Assembly (NCBI RefSeq): GCF_023101165.1 | Contig: NZ_CP078076.1 | Span: 3,100,001-3,164,000, forward strand | DNA from: Microbacterium sufflavum | Lineage (GTDB): Bacteria; Actinomycetota; Actinomycetes; Actinomycetales; Microbacteriaceae | DNA length: 64,000 nt | Direction: 5' to 3' | Shown: positions 26,115 through 35,588 of the stretch, piece after piece | How the letters are laid out: every line of letters starts with the position of its first letter | Numbering within the stretch: position 1 is the stretch's first letter | Translations under genes and position numbers: made by a program | Notes under the pieces: generated by a model | Databases searched by the model: none | What the model was told of the DNA's origin: nothing | Seen by the model: only the letters and a program-made list of their open reading frames with translations

Positions 26115-28799
26115 GCTCTCCGCCGCCACCGACACCGGCGTGCCGGAGAGCGCGGCCGTGGTCACCCGGCGGCGACCACGCCCCTGCCCCGGTGCCTTCG
26201 GCTCGGGAAGCGCGTCCAGCACCGAGTCGAGGAGCTCCTCGGCCGGTGACTTCGGGCCCTTGCGGTCGGCCCCGCGCTTCTTGCGGGCCTTCTTCGGACG
26301 CTCGGCGGCGGGCGCGGCGGCCTGCTCGGCCGGTGCGCTCTCGGCGGGGGCGTCGCCCGAGGGGGCGATGGTCGACGCGGCGATCTGGGCGAGCGCCGAC
26401 TTCGCGCCCTCCGTGATGCTGTGCGTCACCGCGGCCACGACCGGAGCGGTGTTGCCGTTCCCGTTGCCGTTGCCGTTCCCGTTGCCGCGCTGGCGGCGAC
26501 CGCCGTTTCCTCCGCCTCCGCCGTTGCCGCCGTTGGCGCGGTGCTTGACCACCGGGTCGTGGTGCACGATGACGCCGCGACCCGCGCAGACCTCGCACGC
26601 CTCGCTGAAGGTCTCCAGCAGCCCGAGGCCCAGCTTCTTGCGGGTCATCTGCACGAGGCCCAGCGACGTGACCTCGGCCACCTGGTGCTTCGTGCGGTCG
26701 CGGCTCAGGCACTCGATCAGACGCCGCAGCACGAGGTCGCGGTTGGACTCCAGCACCATGTCGATGAAGTCGACCACGATGATGCCGCCGATGTCGCGCA
26801 GCCGCAGCTGACGGACGATCTCCTCCGCCGCCTCGAGGTTGTTCTTGGTGACGGTCTCCTCGAGGTTGCCGCCCGAGCCGACGAACTTGCCGGTGTTGAC
26901 GTCGACGACCGTCATCGCCTCGGTGCGGTCGATCACGAGCGAGCCACCGGACGGCAGCCACACCTTGCGGTCGAGCGCCTTCTCGATCTGCTCGGTGATC
27001 CGGAACGCGTCGAAGGGGTCGACCTCGTCCTCGTAGGACTCGACGCGCTCGAGCAGGTCGGGCGCGACGCTCTCCAGGTAGGCGCGGATCGTGCGCTGCG
27101 CGTCCTCGCCCTGGATGAGCATCTTCGTGAAGTCCTCGTTGAAGACGTCGCGGACGATCTTGACCAGCAGATCCGGCTCGGCGTGCAGCAGCGCGGGTGC
27201 CTGCTGGCTCTCCACCTGCTTCTGGATGTGCTCCCATTGCGACGTGAGCCGCTGGACGTCGCGCGTCAGCTGCTCCTCGGTCGCACCCTCCGCGGCCGTG
27301 CGGACGATCACGCCGGAGGACTCGGGCAGCACCTCCTTGAGGATGCGCTTGAGTCGGGCCCGCTCGTTGTCGGGCAGCTTGCGGCTGATGCCGTTCATCG
27401 ACCCGCCGGGCACGTACACCAGGTAGCGGCCGGGCAGCGAGATCTGGCTCGTGAGGCGGGCGCCCTTGTGGCCGACCGGGTCCTTCGTGACCTGGACGAG
27501 CACGCGGTCGCCGGGCTTGAGGGCCAGCTCGATACGGCGCGGCTGGTTGCCGGTCTCGACGCCGTCCCAGTCCACCTCGCCGGAGTACAGCACGGCGTTG
27601 CGACCACGGCCGATGTCGACGAACGCGGCCTCCATGCTGGGGAGCACGTTCTGCACACGGCCGAGGTAGACGTTGCCGATGAGCGACGCGTCCTGGTTGC
27701 GGGCGACGTAGTGCTCCACGAGCACGCCGTCCTCCAGCACGCCGATCTGCGTGCGACCGTTCTTGGAGCGCACGACCATCTTGCGGTCGACCGACTCGCG
27801 GCGCGCGAGGAACTCCGCCTCGGTGACGACCGGACGACGGCGACCCGCGTCGCGCCCGTCACGGCGGCGCTGCTTCTTGGCCTCCAGGCGCGTCGAGCCC
27901 TTGATGGCCTTCGGCTCGGTGATGTACTCCACGACGCGCTGGCGCTGACGCGGCTCGTCGCGCTGCTCGTCGCCGTCGGAACCTCCGCGGCGGCGGCGGC
28001 CACGGCGGCCGGAGGACGACTCCTCCTGGTCGCGCTCGGCAGGACGCTCGTCGCGACCGGGGCGTGCCGGCAGCGGGACGACCTCGGGCGCGTAGAAGTG
28101 CAGCTGGGTCGACACCTGCGACACGAACACCTCGGGCAGCAGGCCCAGGGAGACGGCGGTCAGGGGCGCCGGGGCCTCGGGCTCCGTCTTCTCGGCGGCG
28201 GGAGCGGCCTCGGCGGGAGCGGCCTCGGACGGCGCCTCGGCGGCGGGAGCATCGTCGGACGACGCCTCGGCGGCGGGCTCGCCCTCGGCGGGAGCCTCCT
28301 CGGACGGCGCCTCAGCGACGGGAGCATGCGCGGACGGCGCGTCCGTGACGGGAGCGTCCTCGGCGGGCACATCGGCGGCGGGGGCGGCCTCGGCGGGAGC
28401 GTCTCCGGCAGCCTCCGGGCTCGCCGGCGCGTCAGCGACGTCGGCGCCCGCGTCGGCAGGAGCCTCGGCCGCGCTCTCCTCGTCGGCCGGAACGCCGGAC
28501 GCCGAGGCGGCGTCGGCCCGGTCGGAGACCGCGTCGGCGGCGTCCTGAGCGACGGCGGCGTCTTCCACCGCGGCAGCGGCGGCATCGTCGGCGGCGGCGG
28601 CCGCGTCTTCCGCGGCGGCGTTGTCGGCGGCGAGCTCGTCTGCGGCGACGTCGGCGGCGATGTCCGCCGTGTCGTCCTCGGCGAGCGGCGCGACGAGCGT
28701 GTCGTCGGTCGCGGGAGCCGTGGGCTCCGTCACCGGATCCGCGGCACCAGCCGGGAGATCGAGAGCGGAGGGGTTGTGGTCATTGTTCTCATCGGCCAT
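26076..28799 (-). CDS. rne: Ribonuclease E/G with long disordered termini
   Basis: A 907-residue RNase E/G, the endonuclease of actinobacterial mRNA decay and rRNA processing. About 210 N-terminal residues are acidic and Ala/Glu/Pro-rich repeats. The S1 RNA-binding domain follows (NVYLGRVQNVLPSMEAAFVDIG), then the catalytic part with VVDVNTGKFVG and VVDFIDMVLE holding the magnesium-binding aspartates, and the zinc-link cysteines in EVCAGRG. The C-terminus is a basic, low-complexity tail with an Asn-Gly repeat. Actinobacterial enzymes carry the scaffold arms on both sides of the catalytic core, as here. ATG 28799 is the first plausible start; a start 16 codons upstream lacks support. Confidence 0.95.
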   Translation of the reverse strand: MADENNDHNPSALDLPAGAADPVTEPTAPATDDTLVAPLAEDDTADIAADVAADELAADNAAAEDAAAAADDAAAAAVEDAAVAQDAADAVSDRADAASASGVPADEESAAEAPADAGADVADAPASPEAAGDAPAEAAPAADVPAEDAPVTDAPSAHAPVAEAPSEEAPAEGEPAAEASSDDAPAAEAPSEAAPAEAAPAAEKTEPEAPAPLTAVSLGLLPEVFVSQVSTQLHFYAPEVVPLPARPGRDERPAERDQEESSSGRRGRRRRGGSDGDEQRDEPRQRQRVVEYITEPKAIKGSTRLEAKKQRRRDGRDAGRRRPVVTEAEFLARRESVDRKMVVRSKNGRTQIGVLEDGVLVEHYVARNQDASLIGNVYLGRVQNVLPSMEAAFVDIGRGRNAVLYSGEVDWDGVETGNQPRRIELALKPGDRVLVQVTKDPVGHKGARLTSQISLPGRYLVYVPGGSMNGISRKLPDNERARLKRILKEVLPESSGVIVRTAAEGATEEQLTRDVQRLTSQWEHIQKQVESQQAPALLHAEPDLLVKIVRDVFNEDFTKMLIQGEDAQRTIRAYLESVAPDLLERVESYEDEVDPFDAFRITEQIEKALDRKVWLPSGGSLVIDRTEAMTVVDVNTGKFVGSGGNLEETVTKNNLEAAEEIVRQLRLRDIGGIIVVDFIDMVLESNRDLVLRRLIECLSRDRTKHQVAEVTSLGLVQMTRKKLGLGLLETFSEACEVCAGRGVIVHHDPVVKHRANGGNGGGGGNGGRRQRGNGNGNGNGNGNTAPVVAAVTHSITEGAKSALAQIAASTIAPSGDAPAESAPAEQAAAPAAERPKKARKKRGADRKGPKSPAEELLDSVLDALPEPKAPGQGRGRRRVTTAALSGTPVSVAAESSAQPVAAADPEA
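26451..26487 (-). repeat. Asn-Gly coding microsatellite in rne
   Basis: A hexanucleotide-type repeat of GTTGCC/GTTCCC units on the plus strand encodes alternating Asn and Gly in the C-terminal tail of RNase E. Synonymous changes inside the units show that selection acts on the protein repeat and reduce the chance of slippage. Confidence 0.75.
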
Positions 28800-29063
28800 C
28801 TCTGGCGTACTCCCTGCACGGGCACCGGGTGCTCCGTGAAATCTCATGCGGTACCCGCGGGTTCCGCGAACTCAATCGGCGTGCGACCGGCTCTGGGCTC
28901 TGGTCGCGTGGGGCGTGGGCCCCGAAGTCTGCGTCGATGCGTGTCGCGGCGGCGCCGTTCATCGCATCACAGGTCATTATCGCACCACATGGCCCCGTTC
29001 GCGGCATCGGTGATGATGGCGCGTTTTCCCCGGGGCCGTTCTCGCCCCATCCATAGCACTCGC
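28800..29063. other. rne leader and divergent spacer
   Basis: The 280-base gap between rne and the divergent VKOR gene. From the predicted rne start near 28968 a leader of about 170 bases would be transcribed; it contains a GCGACC/GGTCGC hairpin around 28884-28908. No open frame with coding character is seen. E. coli rne is autoregulated through its leader, which makes this one worth testing. Confidence 0.4.
28976..28984 (-). promoter_or_regulatory. Extended -10 promoter candidate for rne
   Basis: TGC followed by GATAAT reads on the minus strand at 28984-28976, an extended -10 element with five of six matches in the hexamer. No good -35 box lies upstream, which extended -10 promoters tolerate. 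Confidence 0.5.
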
Positions 29064-29072
29064 TGAGATAAT
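29064..29072 (+). promoter_or_regulatory. Extended -10 promoter of the VKOR gene
   Basis: TGA followed by GATAAT (29064-29072) is an extended -10 element. It ends seven bases before the ATG at 29080, so transcription should start at or next to the start codon and the mRNA would be leaderless. No Shine-Dalgarno sequence is present. Confidence 0.58.
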
Positions 29073-29079
29073 CCTGAAC

Positions 29080-29697
29080 ATGAGCGAGCAGCGCACCCGC
29101 CCCGTCGTCTACGCCGTCTGGTTGATCGTCGCGGCCGTCATCGGGTGGTTCGCCGCCTTCCAGCTCACGATGGACAAGTTCATCCAGCTCGCCAACCCCG
29201 ACGCCGACCTCAGCTGCAACGTGAGCGTCATGATCCAGTGCGGGAAGAACCTCGGCTCGTGGCAGGGCGAGGTGTTCGGCTTCCCGAACCCGATCATCGG
29301 CATCGCCGGCTGGATGGCGCCGCTGTTCATGGGCGTCGCTCTGCTCGCCGGCGCCCGCTTCCCCCGCTGGTTCTGGCTCACGTTCGGCGCCGGGATCACC
29401 TTCGCCTTCGGGCTCGTCTGCTGGCTGATCTGGCAGAGCCTGTACGCCCCCAACCTCGGCGTGCTCTGCCCCTGGTGCATGCTCACCTGGTCTGTCACGA
29501 TCCCCACGTTCTTCGCGACCATGCTCCACCTCACCCGCAACGGGAGCTTCACGAGCAACGAGAAGACCCAGGCCCGCGCGAACCGCCTCATGGCGTGGGT
29601 GCCGCTCGCGACCGTCCTGGCCTACGCCGTGGTGATCCTGCTCGCGCAGCTGCGCGGGCTCGACCTGCTGGGCGAGGTCATCGGCATGGTCTTCTGA
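29080..29697 (+). CDS. Vitamin K epoxide reductase family protein
   Basis: A 205-residue membrane protein of the VKOR family, which in actinobacteria reoxidises periplasmic DsbA-like proteins with menaquinone. The loop cysteines are C46 and C54 (LSCNVSVMIQC), and the active-site pair is CPWC at 130-133 at the end of a TM helix. Four to five TM helices are visible (about 10-30, 70-92, 97-120, 128-150, 170-190). No DsbA-like partner is encoded next to it; bacterial VKOR is sometimes fused to one, which is not so here. It stands alone, divergent from rne and followed by a strong terminator. Confidence 0.92.
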   Translation: MSEQRTRPVVYAVWLIVAAVIGWFAAFQLTMDKFIQLANPDADLSCNVSVMIQCGKNLGSWQGEVFGFPNPIIGIAGWMAPLFMGVALLAGARFPRWFWLTFGAGITFAFGLVCWLIWQSLYAPNLGVLCPWCMLTWSVTIPTFFATMLHLTRNGSFTSNEKTQARANRLMAWVPLATVLAYAVVILLAQLRGLDLLGEVIGMVF

Positions 29698-29709
29698 GCC
29701 GGCCGCACG

Positions 29710-29754
29710 CACGACGAAGCCCGTCCGCCTTCTCGGCGGACGGGCTTCGTCGTG
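29710..29754. terminator. Bidirectional terminator VKOR / ndk
   Basis: A perfect 20-bp stem (29710-29729 with 29735-29754) closes a TTCTC loop. It starts 13 bases after the VKOR stop and ends seven bases from the convergent ndk stop, so it can terminate both units. No U tract is needed at this stability. Confidence 0.88.
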
Positions 29755-29760
29755 TGGTCG

Positions 29761-30177
29761 TCAGTCGAACCAGATGCCCAGCTCCCGGGCGGCCGACTCC
29801 GGGCTGTCCGAACCGTGCACCAGATTCTGCTGCACCTTCAGGCCCCAGTCGCGCCCGAAGTCGCCGCGGATCGTGCCGGGCGCGGCGGTCGTCGGGTCGG
29901 TGGTGCCGGCGAGCGAGCGGAATCCCTCGATGACCCTGTTGCCCGCGAGCCGGATCGCGACGGAGGGCCCCGACATCATGAACTCCAGCAGCGGCTCGTA
30001 GAACGGCTTGCCCTCGTGCTCGGCGTAGTGCTGCGCGAGCAGGTCGCGGTCGGGCTCGACCAGGCGGATGTCGACGAGCGCGTATCCCTTCGCCTCGATG
30101 CGGGCGAGGATCGCGCCGGTGAGGCCGCGGGCGACGCCGTCGGGCTTGACGAGGACGAGGGTTTCTTCGGTGGCCAT
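29761..30177 (-). CDS. ndk: Nucleoside-diphosphate kinase
   Basis: A 138-residue NDK balancing NTP pools. LVLVKPDGVARGLTG (near 7-21), the catalytic histidine in NLVHGSDS, and the closing SAARELGIWF are all standard. ATG 30177 gives the family length; its first base follows the DUF4233 stop by one base, so it is coupled to that gene. It closes the ileS-folC-DUF4233-ndk unit, a conserved actinobacterial order. Confidence 0.97.
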   Translation of the reverse strand: MATEETLVLVKPDGVARGLTGAILARIEAKGYALVDIRLVEPDRDLLAQHYAEHEGKPFYEPLLEFMMSGPSVAIRLAGNRVIEGFRSLAGTTDPTTAAPGTIRGDFGRDWGLKVQQNLVHGSDSPESAARELGIWFD

Positions 30178-30178
30178 G

Positions 30179-30601
30179 TCATTCACTCTCTGTCTGAGTC
30201 TCGGTCGAGGGCTGAGCGGGACGTCGTGCGTCGAGCCGAGCCCCCATGATGGTCGCATACGCCCACATGCCGCCGAAAATCAGCACGACGAGCAGCACCG
30301 CCGGCACGGCGATCGCCGCCAGGGCCACGATGACCTGCACGATCCAGCCGGCGGCGATCGCCCCCGGCTTCGTGATGAGCCCCGCGATCACGATGCACGC
30401 GAGGGCCACCACGGCACCGCCGACGATGCCCCACCACTGCTCGATGCCCGCCGGCAGCGCCTTGAGGCCGAACAGCGTCAGACCCACCAGGAACACCACG
30501 ATCGCCTCGAAGCCGAGCACGATCGGGGCGAGCTTCTGCACCAGCGTGCGCGGCGGACGCGGCCGGCGCGCGGGGCGCGGCGAGGCGGCGTCGGCACTCA
30601 C
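30179..30601 (-). CDS. DUF4233 membrane protein
   Basis: A 140-residue protein with a basic N-terminus (RRPRPPRTL) and four TM helices (about 26-47, 54-75, 82-103, 105-125). It matches the DUF4233 family, which sits between folC and ndk in many actinobacteria. Function unknown; constant linkage to folC hints at a role near folate or nucleotide metabolism. The GTG at 30601 overlaps the folC stop by four bases, which fixes the start; longer frames upstream run antisense-like through folC. Confidence 0.87.
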   Translation of the reverse strand: MSADAASPRPARRPRPPRTLVQKLAPIVLGFEAIVVFLVGLTLFGLKALPAGIEQWWGIVGGAVVALACIVIAGLITKPGAIAAGWIVQVIVALAAIAVPAVLLVVLIFGGMWAYATIMGARLDARRPAQPSTETQTESE

Positions 30602-31950
30602 GCGCGCCACCCCGCCTTCCAGTCCTCGTCCTCCGAGAGCGCGATGGCCTCCCCCGCGAGCACGACCGATCCGGCGATGATCACGGCGCGGCGGTCGGAG
30701 GCGGCCGCCCACTCGCGCGCCGCATCGGCGGCGTCGGCCAGAGACGGGTGGACGGTCGCCCGGCGGCCCGTCTGCTCGACGAGGTCGGCGATCATGTCGG
30801 CATCGCTCGCGCGATCCGACTCCGGCGCGGTCGCGAACACGTGCGCCGCGGCCGGCGCGAGGGTCGCCACGATGCCCGCCGCGTCCTTGTCGGCCAGGAT
30901 GCCCAGCACCAGACCCCACTCGTCGAAGTCGAAGCTGTCGTCGAGGGCCTGGGCGAGCGCGGCGGCGCCGTGCGGGTTGTGCGCGCCGTCGACGATCACC
31001 GTCGGCGCGATGCCGAGCAGCTGCAGCCGCCCCGGCGAGGTGCTCCCCTGCAGGCCGTCCGAGATGATGCCGCCCGCGATGGCCTGCGAGGCACCGCCGA
31101 TCAACGACTCCACCGCCGCGACAGCGAGGGCGGCGTTGTGCCCCTGGTGCGCACCGTACAGCGGCAGGTACTCCTCGGCGTACTGCCCGGCCAGGCCGCG
31201 GATCGTGAGCAGCTGCCCGCCGACCGCGAGCTTCTGCTCTGCGAGACCGAAGTCCTCGCCCTCGAAGGCGATGGTCGCGTGCCGTTCGGCGGCCACGCGA
31301 CGCAGCACCTCGGCGGCCTCCGCGGGCTGCTGCGCCGAGACGACCGCTGCGCCCTCCTTGATGATGCCGGCCTTGACCTCCGCGATCTTCGCGATCGTGT
31401 CGCCCAGGCGGTCGGCGTGGTCGATGTCGATCGGCGCGAACACCGCCACGTCGCCGTCCGCCGTGTTCGTGGAATCCCATTCGCCGCCCATGCCCACCTC
31501 GAGCACCAGCACGTCGACCGGGGCGTCGGCGACCGCGACGAAGGCCAGCACCGTCAGCAGCTCGAAGAACGTGAGGGGTTCCTCGCCCTCGGCCTGCAGC
31601 TCGGCGTCGACGATCGCGACGAACGGCTCGATCTCGTCCCAGGCGTCGGCCACGGCCTCATCGGCGATCGGCTCGCCGTCGATCATGATGCGCTCCGTGA
31701 AGCGCTCCAGGTGCGGGCTCGTGAACAGGCCCGTGCGCAGGTCGTGCGCGCGCAGCAGGCTCTCGATCATCCGTGCGGTCGAGGTCTTTCCGTTCGTCCC
31801 GGTGATGTGGATCACGCGGTACGTGCGCTGCGGGTCATCCAGGTAGGCGAGCACGCGGGCCGTGCGCTCCTTGCGCGGCTGCACCCACCGCTCCCCCGCA
31901 CGGCTCAGCAGCGTCTCGTAGACGGCGTCCGCCCTGTCCCTCGCGCTCAT
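30598..31950 (-). CDS. folC: Folylpolyglutamate / dihydrofolate synthase
   Basis: A 450-residue Mur-ligase-fold enzyme that adds glutamate to dihydropteroate and folates. Visible motifs are [10 protein letters not shown] (ATP binding, near 48-57), [35 protein letters not shown] and [11 protein letters not shown]. Length is standard for bifunctional FolC. ATG 31950 overlaps the ileS stop by four bases (ATGA), so folC translation depends on ileS and shares its T-box control. Confidence 0.95.
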   Translation of the reverse strand: MSARDRADAVYETLLSRAGERWVQPRKERTARVLAYLDDPQRTYRVIHITGTNGKTSTARMIESLLRAHDLRTGLFTSPHLERFTERIMIDGEPIADEAVADAWDEIEPFVAIVDAELQAEGEEPLTFFELLTVLAFVAVADAPVDVLVLEVGMGGEWDSTNTADGDVAVFAPIDIDHADRLGDTIAKIAEVKAGIIKEGAAVVSAQQPAEAAEVLRRVAAERHATIAFEGEDFGLAEQKLAVGGQLLTIRGLAGQYAEEYLPLYGAHQGHNAALAVAAVESLIGGASQAIAGGIISDGLQGSTSPGRLQLLGIAPTVIVDGAHNPHGAAALAQALDDSFDFDEWGLVLGILADKDAAGIVATLAPAAAHVFATAPESDRASDADMIADLVEQTGRRATVHPSLADAADAAREWAAASDRRAVIIAGSVVLAGEAIALSEDEDWKAGWRA

Positions 31951-34900
31951 GCGCCCACCCTCTCCAGGTTCGTGTCGATCGTGACGATCAGGGGCGCCTT
32001 GCCCGCCCCGAGGGCCTTCGCCCCACTGCGGTGCACGCCGTCGCCGGGGCTCGTGACCTCGTCGACGAGACGGTCGAGCTCGTCCGTGGACTGCACCGCG
32101 AACGCGACGGCGAGGGTCTCCGCGGCGATCAGCTCGGCGTGCGCCTCCAGCGCCGGAGCCTCCGCGGGCGCCGCATTCAGCGCCAGCACGATGCGGTCGC
32201 TCACGTCGAGCCCCGCGTTCTTGCGCGCCTCCTGCACCACGCGGATCGCGTCGCGCGCGAGCCCCTCGGCCTCCAGCTCCGGTGTGGTGCGGGTGTCGAG
32301 CAGCACGAAGCCGCCCGACGGCACGATCGCCAGGGCCTCGCCCTCGGGCCGGCCCGTCGTCTCCAGCACGAGCTCGTACTCCGCCGGCTCCAGCGCGATG
32401 CCGCCGGCGGTGACGACGCCGTCGCTCTCCGACCAGTCGCCCGAGCGCGCGGCCTGGATCGCCTTCTGCACGTGCTTGCCCAGTCGCGGACCGGCCGCCC
32501 GCGCGTTCACGCTCAGCCGGTGGCTGATGCCGTACTCCGCCGCGGCGTCCTCCGTGAGGGACACGAGCTCGACGGACTTCACGTTCAGCTCCTCGCGGAG
32601 GATGTCCTCGAACTGCCCGAGGTCGCCCGCCAGCGGCGACACGACGGTGAGGCGCGCGAGCGGCAGCCGCACGCGCAGCTTCTCCTTCTTGCGCAGCGCG
32701 TTGCCCACGCTCGACAGCTCGCGCACGGCGTCCATCGCGTCGCGGATCTCGTCGGCCGCCGGGAACTGCCCGGCGTCCGGCCAGTCCTGCAGGTGCACGC
32801 TGCGGCCGCCGGTGAGGCCCTGCCACACGCGCTCGCTGACCAGCGGCACGAGCGGGGCGGCCACGCGGCACAGCGTCTCCAGCACGGTGTAGAGCGTGTC
32901 GAACGCCTCGCGGCTCTGCGGGTCGTCGGTGACGCCCACCCAGAACCGGTCGCGCGACCGGCGGATGTACCAGTTGGTCAGGACCTCGGCGAAGTCGCGC
33001 AGGCGGGCCGACGCGGTGGTCGAGTCGAGGCCCTCCAGGTCGGCCCGCACCTCGCGCACCAGATCGCCCAGGCGCGCCAGGATGTAGCGGTCGAGCACGT
33101 CGGTGGAGGAGGTGGACCACGACGCCTCGTACCCGCCGTCGCCCGAGGCGTTGGCGTAGGTGGCGAAGAAGTACCACGAGTTCCACAGCGGCAGCAGGAA
33201 CTCCCGCACGCCGGAGCGGATGCCCTCCTCGGTGACGATCAGGTTGCCGCCGCGCAGCACGGCGCTCGACATGAGGAACCAGCGCATGGCGTCGGAGCCG
33301 TCGCGGTCGAGCACCTCGGACACGTCGGGGTAGTTGCGCAGCGACTTCGACATCTTGTAGCCGTCGCTGCCGAGCACGATGCCGTGGCAGCTGACGCCCG
33401 TGAACGCCGGGCGGTCGAACAGCGCGGTTGACAGCACGTGCATGACGTAGAACCAGCCACGGGTCTGGCCGATGTACTCCACGATGAAGTCCGCCGGGGA
33501 GTGCGAGTCGAACCACTCCTGGTTCTCGAACGGGTAGTGCACCTGCGCGTACGGCATCGAGCCGGAGTCGAACCACACGTCGAACACGTCCTCGATGCGG
33601 CGCATCGTGCTCTGGCCCGTCGGGTCGTCGGGGTTCGGGCGCGTCAGGTGGTCGATGTACGGCCGGTGCAGGTCGACCTCGCCCTCCGGGTTGCGCGGCA
33701 GCGTGCCGAAGTCGCGCTCCAGCTCCTCCAGCGACCCGTACGCGTCGACGCGCGGGTACTCGGGGTCGTCGCTCTTCCAGATCGGGATCGGCGAGCCCCA
33801 GTAGCGGTTGCGGCTGATGGACCAGTCGCGCGCGCCCTCGAGCCACTTGCCGAACTGTCCGTGCTTGACGTTCTCCGGCACCCAGGTGATCTGCTCGTTG
33901 TTCGCGAGCATGTCGTCCTTGATGTCGGTGACGCGGACGAACCAGCTCGACACGGCTTTGTAGATCAGGGGGTTCCGGCACCGCCAGCAGTGCGGGTACG
34001 AGTGCTCGTAGCTCTGCAGGCGCACCAGACGCCCGTTGTCGCGGATGATCCGCACGAGAGGGCTGTTGGCGTCCATCCACAGCTCGCCCGCGACATCGGT
34101 CACGTTCGGCAGGAAGCGGCCGCCGTCGTCGAGCGACAGGATCGTCGGGATGCCCGCGGCCCCCGCCACGCGCTGGTCGTCCTCACCGTAGGCGGGCGCC
34201 TGGTGGACGATGCCGGTGCCGTCGGTCGTGGTGACGTAGTCGTCGACGAGGATGCGCCAGGCGTGCTGGGTGCCGTAGGTCTCCTCGTCGGCGTAGTAGT
34301 CGAACAGCCGGTCGTACGTGATGTCGGCCAGCTCCGCGCCGCGCAGCGTCGCCTCGACCGCGGCCGCCGCCTCCTCCGCACTCTCGTACCCGAGGTCCTT
34401 GGCATAGCCGCCCAGCAGGTCCTTCGCGAGCAGGTAGCGGTGCGCCGACGACTCGACGGCGACCAGGTCGGCCGAGGGCGCGCCACGCCCCTGATGCACG
34501 TCCGCCGCGCCCGCAGGCCCCGCGGGGAGCACGACGTACTCGATGTCGGGCCCCACGGCGAGCGCGAGGTTGGTCGGCAGCGTCCACGGGGTGGTCGTCC
34601 AGGCGAGCGCGCGCACGCCGGTGAGCCCGAGCGCCTCGGCCTTGGCGCCGGTGAGCGGGAAGGTCACGGTCACCGACGGGTCCTGGCGCATCTGGTACAC
34701 GTCGTCGTCCATGCGCAGCTCGTGCGCGGAGAGCGGGGTCTCGTCGCGCCAGCAGTACGGCAGCACGCGATAGCCCTCGTAGGCGAGTCCCTTGTCGTAC
34801 AGGGTCTTGAAGGCCCACAGCACGCTCTCCATGTAGCCGAGGTCGAGCGTCTTGTAGCCGCGCTCGAAGTCGACCCAGCGCGCCTGGCGGGTGACGTAGT

Positions 34901-35336
34901 CCTGCCACTCGTGCGTGTACTTCAGGACGGACGAGCGCGCCTTCTCGTTGAAGACGTCGATGCCCATCTCCTCGATCTCGCGCTTCTCCGTGATGCCGAG
35001 CTGCTTCATCGCCTCGAGCTCGGCGGGAAGACCGTGCGTGTCCCATCCGAAGACGCGGTCGACCTTCTTGCCGATCATGGTCTGGAAGCGCGGGAACACG
35101 TCCTTCGCATAGCCGGTCAGGAGGTGGCCGTAGTGGGGCAGCCCGTTGGCGAAGGGAGGGCCGTCGTAGAACACCCACTCGGGGGCGCCCTCGCGCTGCG
35201 CGATGGAGGTGCGGAAGGTGTCGTCGGTCTTCCAGAAGTCGAGCACCTCCTCCTCGATCTGCGGGAAGCGGGGGCTCGGCGCCACAGTGGCGGCCTGGTC
35301 GGCGGCGGGTCCGAAGGAGGAGCGCGGGTAGGTCAT
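31947..35336 (-). CDS. ileS: Isoleucyl-tRNA synthetase, eukaryote-like long form
   Basis: A 1129-residue class I synthetase. The HIGH motif is HYGH at 68-71 in [12 protein letters not shown], and KMSKS lies near residue 661 in [11 protein letters not shown]. The large CP1 editing domain sits between them, and the C-terminus is extended. Length and the SLRNYPD follow-on are those of the eukaryote-like IleRS class, the class often less sensitive to mupirocin. The ATG at 35336 follows a T-box leader and starts an operon with folC, DUF4233 and ndk. Confidence 0.96.
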   Translation of the reverse strand: MTYPRSSFGPAADQAATVAPSPRFPQIEEEVLDFWKTDDTFRTSIAQREGAPEWVFYDGPPFANGLPHYGHLLTGYAKDVFPRFQTMIGKKVDRVFGWDTHGLPAELEAMKQLGITEKREIEEMGIDVFNEKARSSVLKYTHEWQDYVTRQARWVDFERGYKTLDLGYMESVLWAFKTLYDKGLAYEGYRVLPYCWRDETPLSAHELRMDDDVYQMRQDPSVTVTFPLTGAKAEALGLTGVRALAWTTTPWTLPTNLALAVGPDIEYVVLPAGPAGAADVHQGRGAPSADLVAVESSAHRYLLAKDLLGGYAKDLGYESAEEAAAAVEATLRGAELADITYDRLFDYYADEETYGTQHAWRILVDDYVTTTDGTGIVHQAPAYGEDDQRVAGAAGIPTILSLDDGGRFLPNVTDVAGELWMDANSPLVRIIRDNGRLVRLQSYEHSYPHCWRCRNPLIYKAVSSWFVRVTDIKDDMLANNEQITWVPENVKHGQFGKWLEGARDWSISRNRYWGSPIPIWKSDDPEYPRVDAYGSLEELERDFGTLPRNPEGEVDLHRPYIDHLTRPNPDDPTGQSTMRRIEDVFDVWFDSGSMPYAQVHYPFENQEWFDSHSPADFIVEYIGQTRGWFYVMHVLSTALFDRPAFTGVSCHGIVLGSDGYKMSKSLRNYPDVSEVLDRDGSDAMRWFLMSSAVLRGGNLIVTEEGIRSGVREFLLPLWNSWYFFATYANASGDGGYEASWSTSSTDVLDRYILARLGDLVREVRADLEGLDSTTASARLRDFAEVLTNWYIRRSRDRFWVGVTDDPQSREAFDTLYTVLETLCRVAAPLVPLVSERVWQGLTGGRSVHLQDWPDAGQFPAADEIRDAMDAVRELSSVGNALRKKEKLRVRLPLARLTVVSPLAGDLGQFEDILREELNVKSVELVSLTEDAAAEYGISHRLSVNARAAGPRLGKHVQKAIQAARSGDWSESDGVVTAGGIALEPAEYELVLETTGRPEGEALAIVPSGGFVLLDTRTTPELEAEGLARDAIRVVQEARKNAGLDVSDRIVLALNAAPAEAPALEAHAELIAAETLAVAFAVQSTDELDRLVDEVTSPGDGVHRSGAKALGAGKAPLIVTIDTNLERVGA

Positions 35337-35545
35337 CGTGTCTCGCAGTGGTCGTCGTGGCGGATGCTGCTGCGAGGACGACCCTCGCGGACCGCGGTAC
35401 CACCTCGCGTGCCGCGCCGTGCGACGCGACCACTCTCACTGCGGCTGTGACGGGCCTGCCCCGCTCGGTTCTACTGAGCCACGACGCGGGGCCGGGACCG
35501 TTCTTCCGAGAGCTCCCCGGTGATGGCCGGATCGATGCTCGTGCT
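35337..35545 (-). ncRNA. T-box leader of ileS (translational type, short Stem I)
   Basis: The ileS leader carries the T-box sequence AGGTGGTACCGCGG on the minus strand (35405-35392). UGGU in its bulge can pair with the NCCA end of tRNA-Ile, whose discriminator base is A. Upstream, CCGG-CCATCA-CCGG (35530-35517) forms a very short Stem I whose loop presents the isoleucine codon AUC (35524-35522), followed by GGAAGAACGG. CAGTAGAACCG is the S-turn-like Stem II region. The arrangement matches the actinobacterial ileS T-box with ultrashort Stem I. There is no U-tract terminator, so control is probably at translation initiation. Uncharged tRNA-Ile should raise ileS, folC, DUF4233 and ndk expression. 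Confidence 0.9.
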
Positions 35546-35548
35546 CCC

Positions 35549-35554
35549 AGTGTA
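35549..35554 (-). promoter_or_regulatory. -10 element of the ileS transcript
   Basis: TACACT reads on the minus strand at 35554-35549, about 20 bases before the Stem I of the T-box. It predicts a start near 35542. No convincing -35 hexamer is seen 16-18 bases upstream. Confidence 0.5.
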
Positions 35555-35588
35555 CGCGGATGCGGCACCCCGGGACCACGGCATCGGG

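Noticed and set aside
26451..26487. Asn-Gly microsatellite in rne as a phase-variable tract
   Set aside because: Units differ by synonymous changes and the unit length is a multiple of three, so slippage would not switch the gene off.
26421..29066. 881-residue plus-strand open frame opposite rne
   Set aside because: It mirrors rne codon bias, has no domain of its own and overlaps a certain gene throughout.
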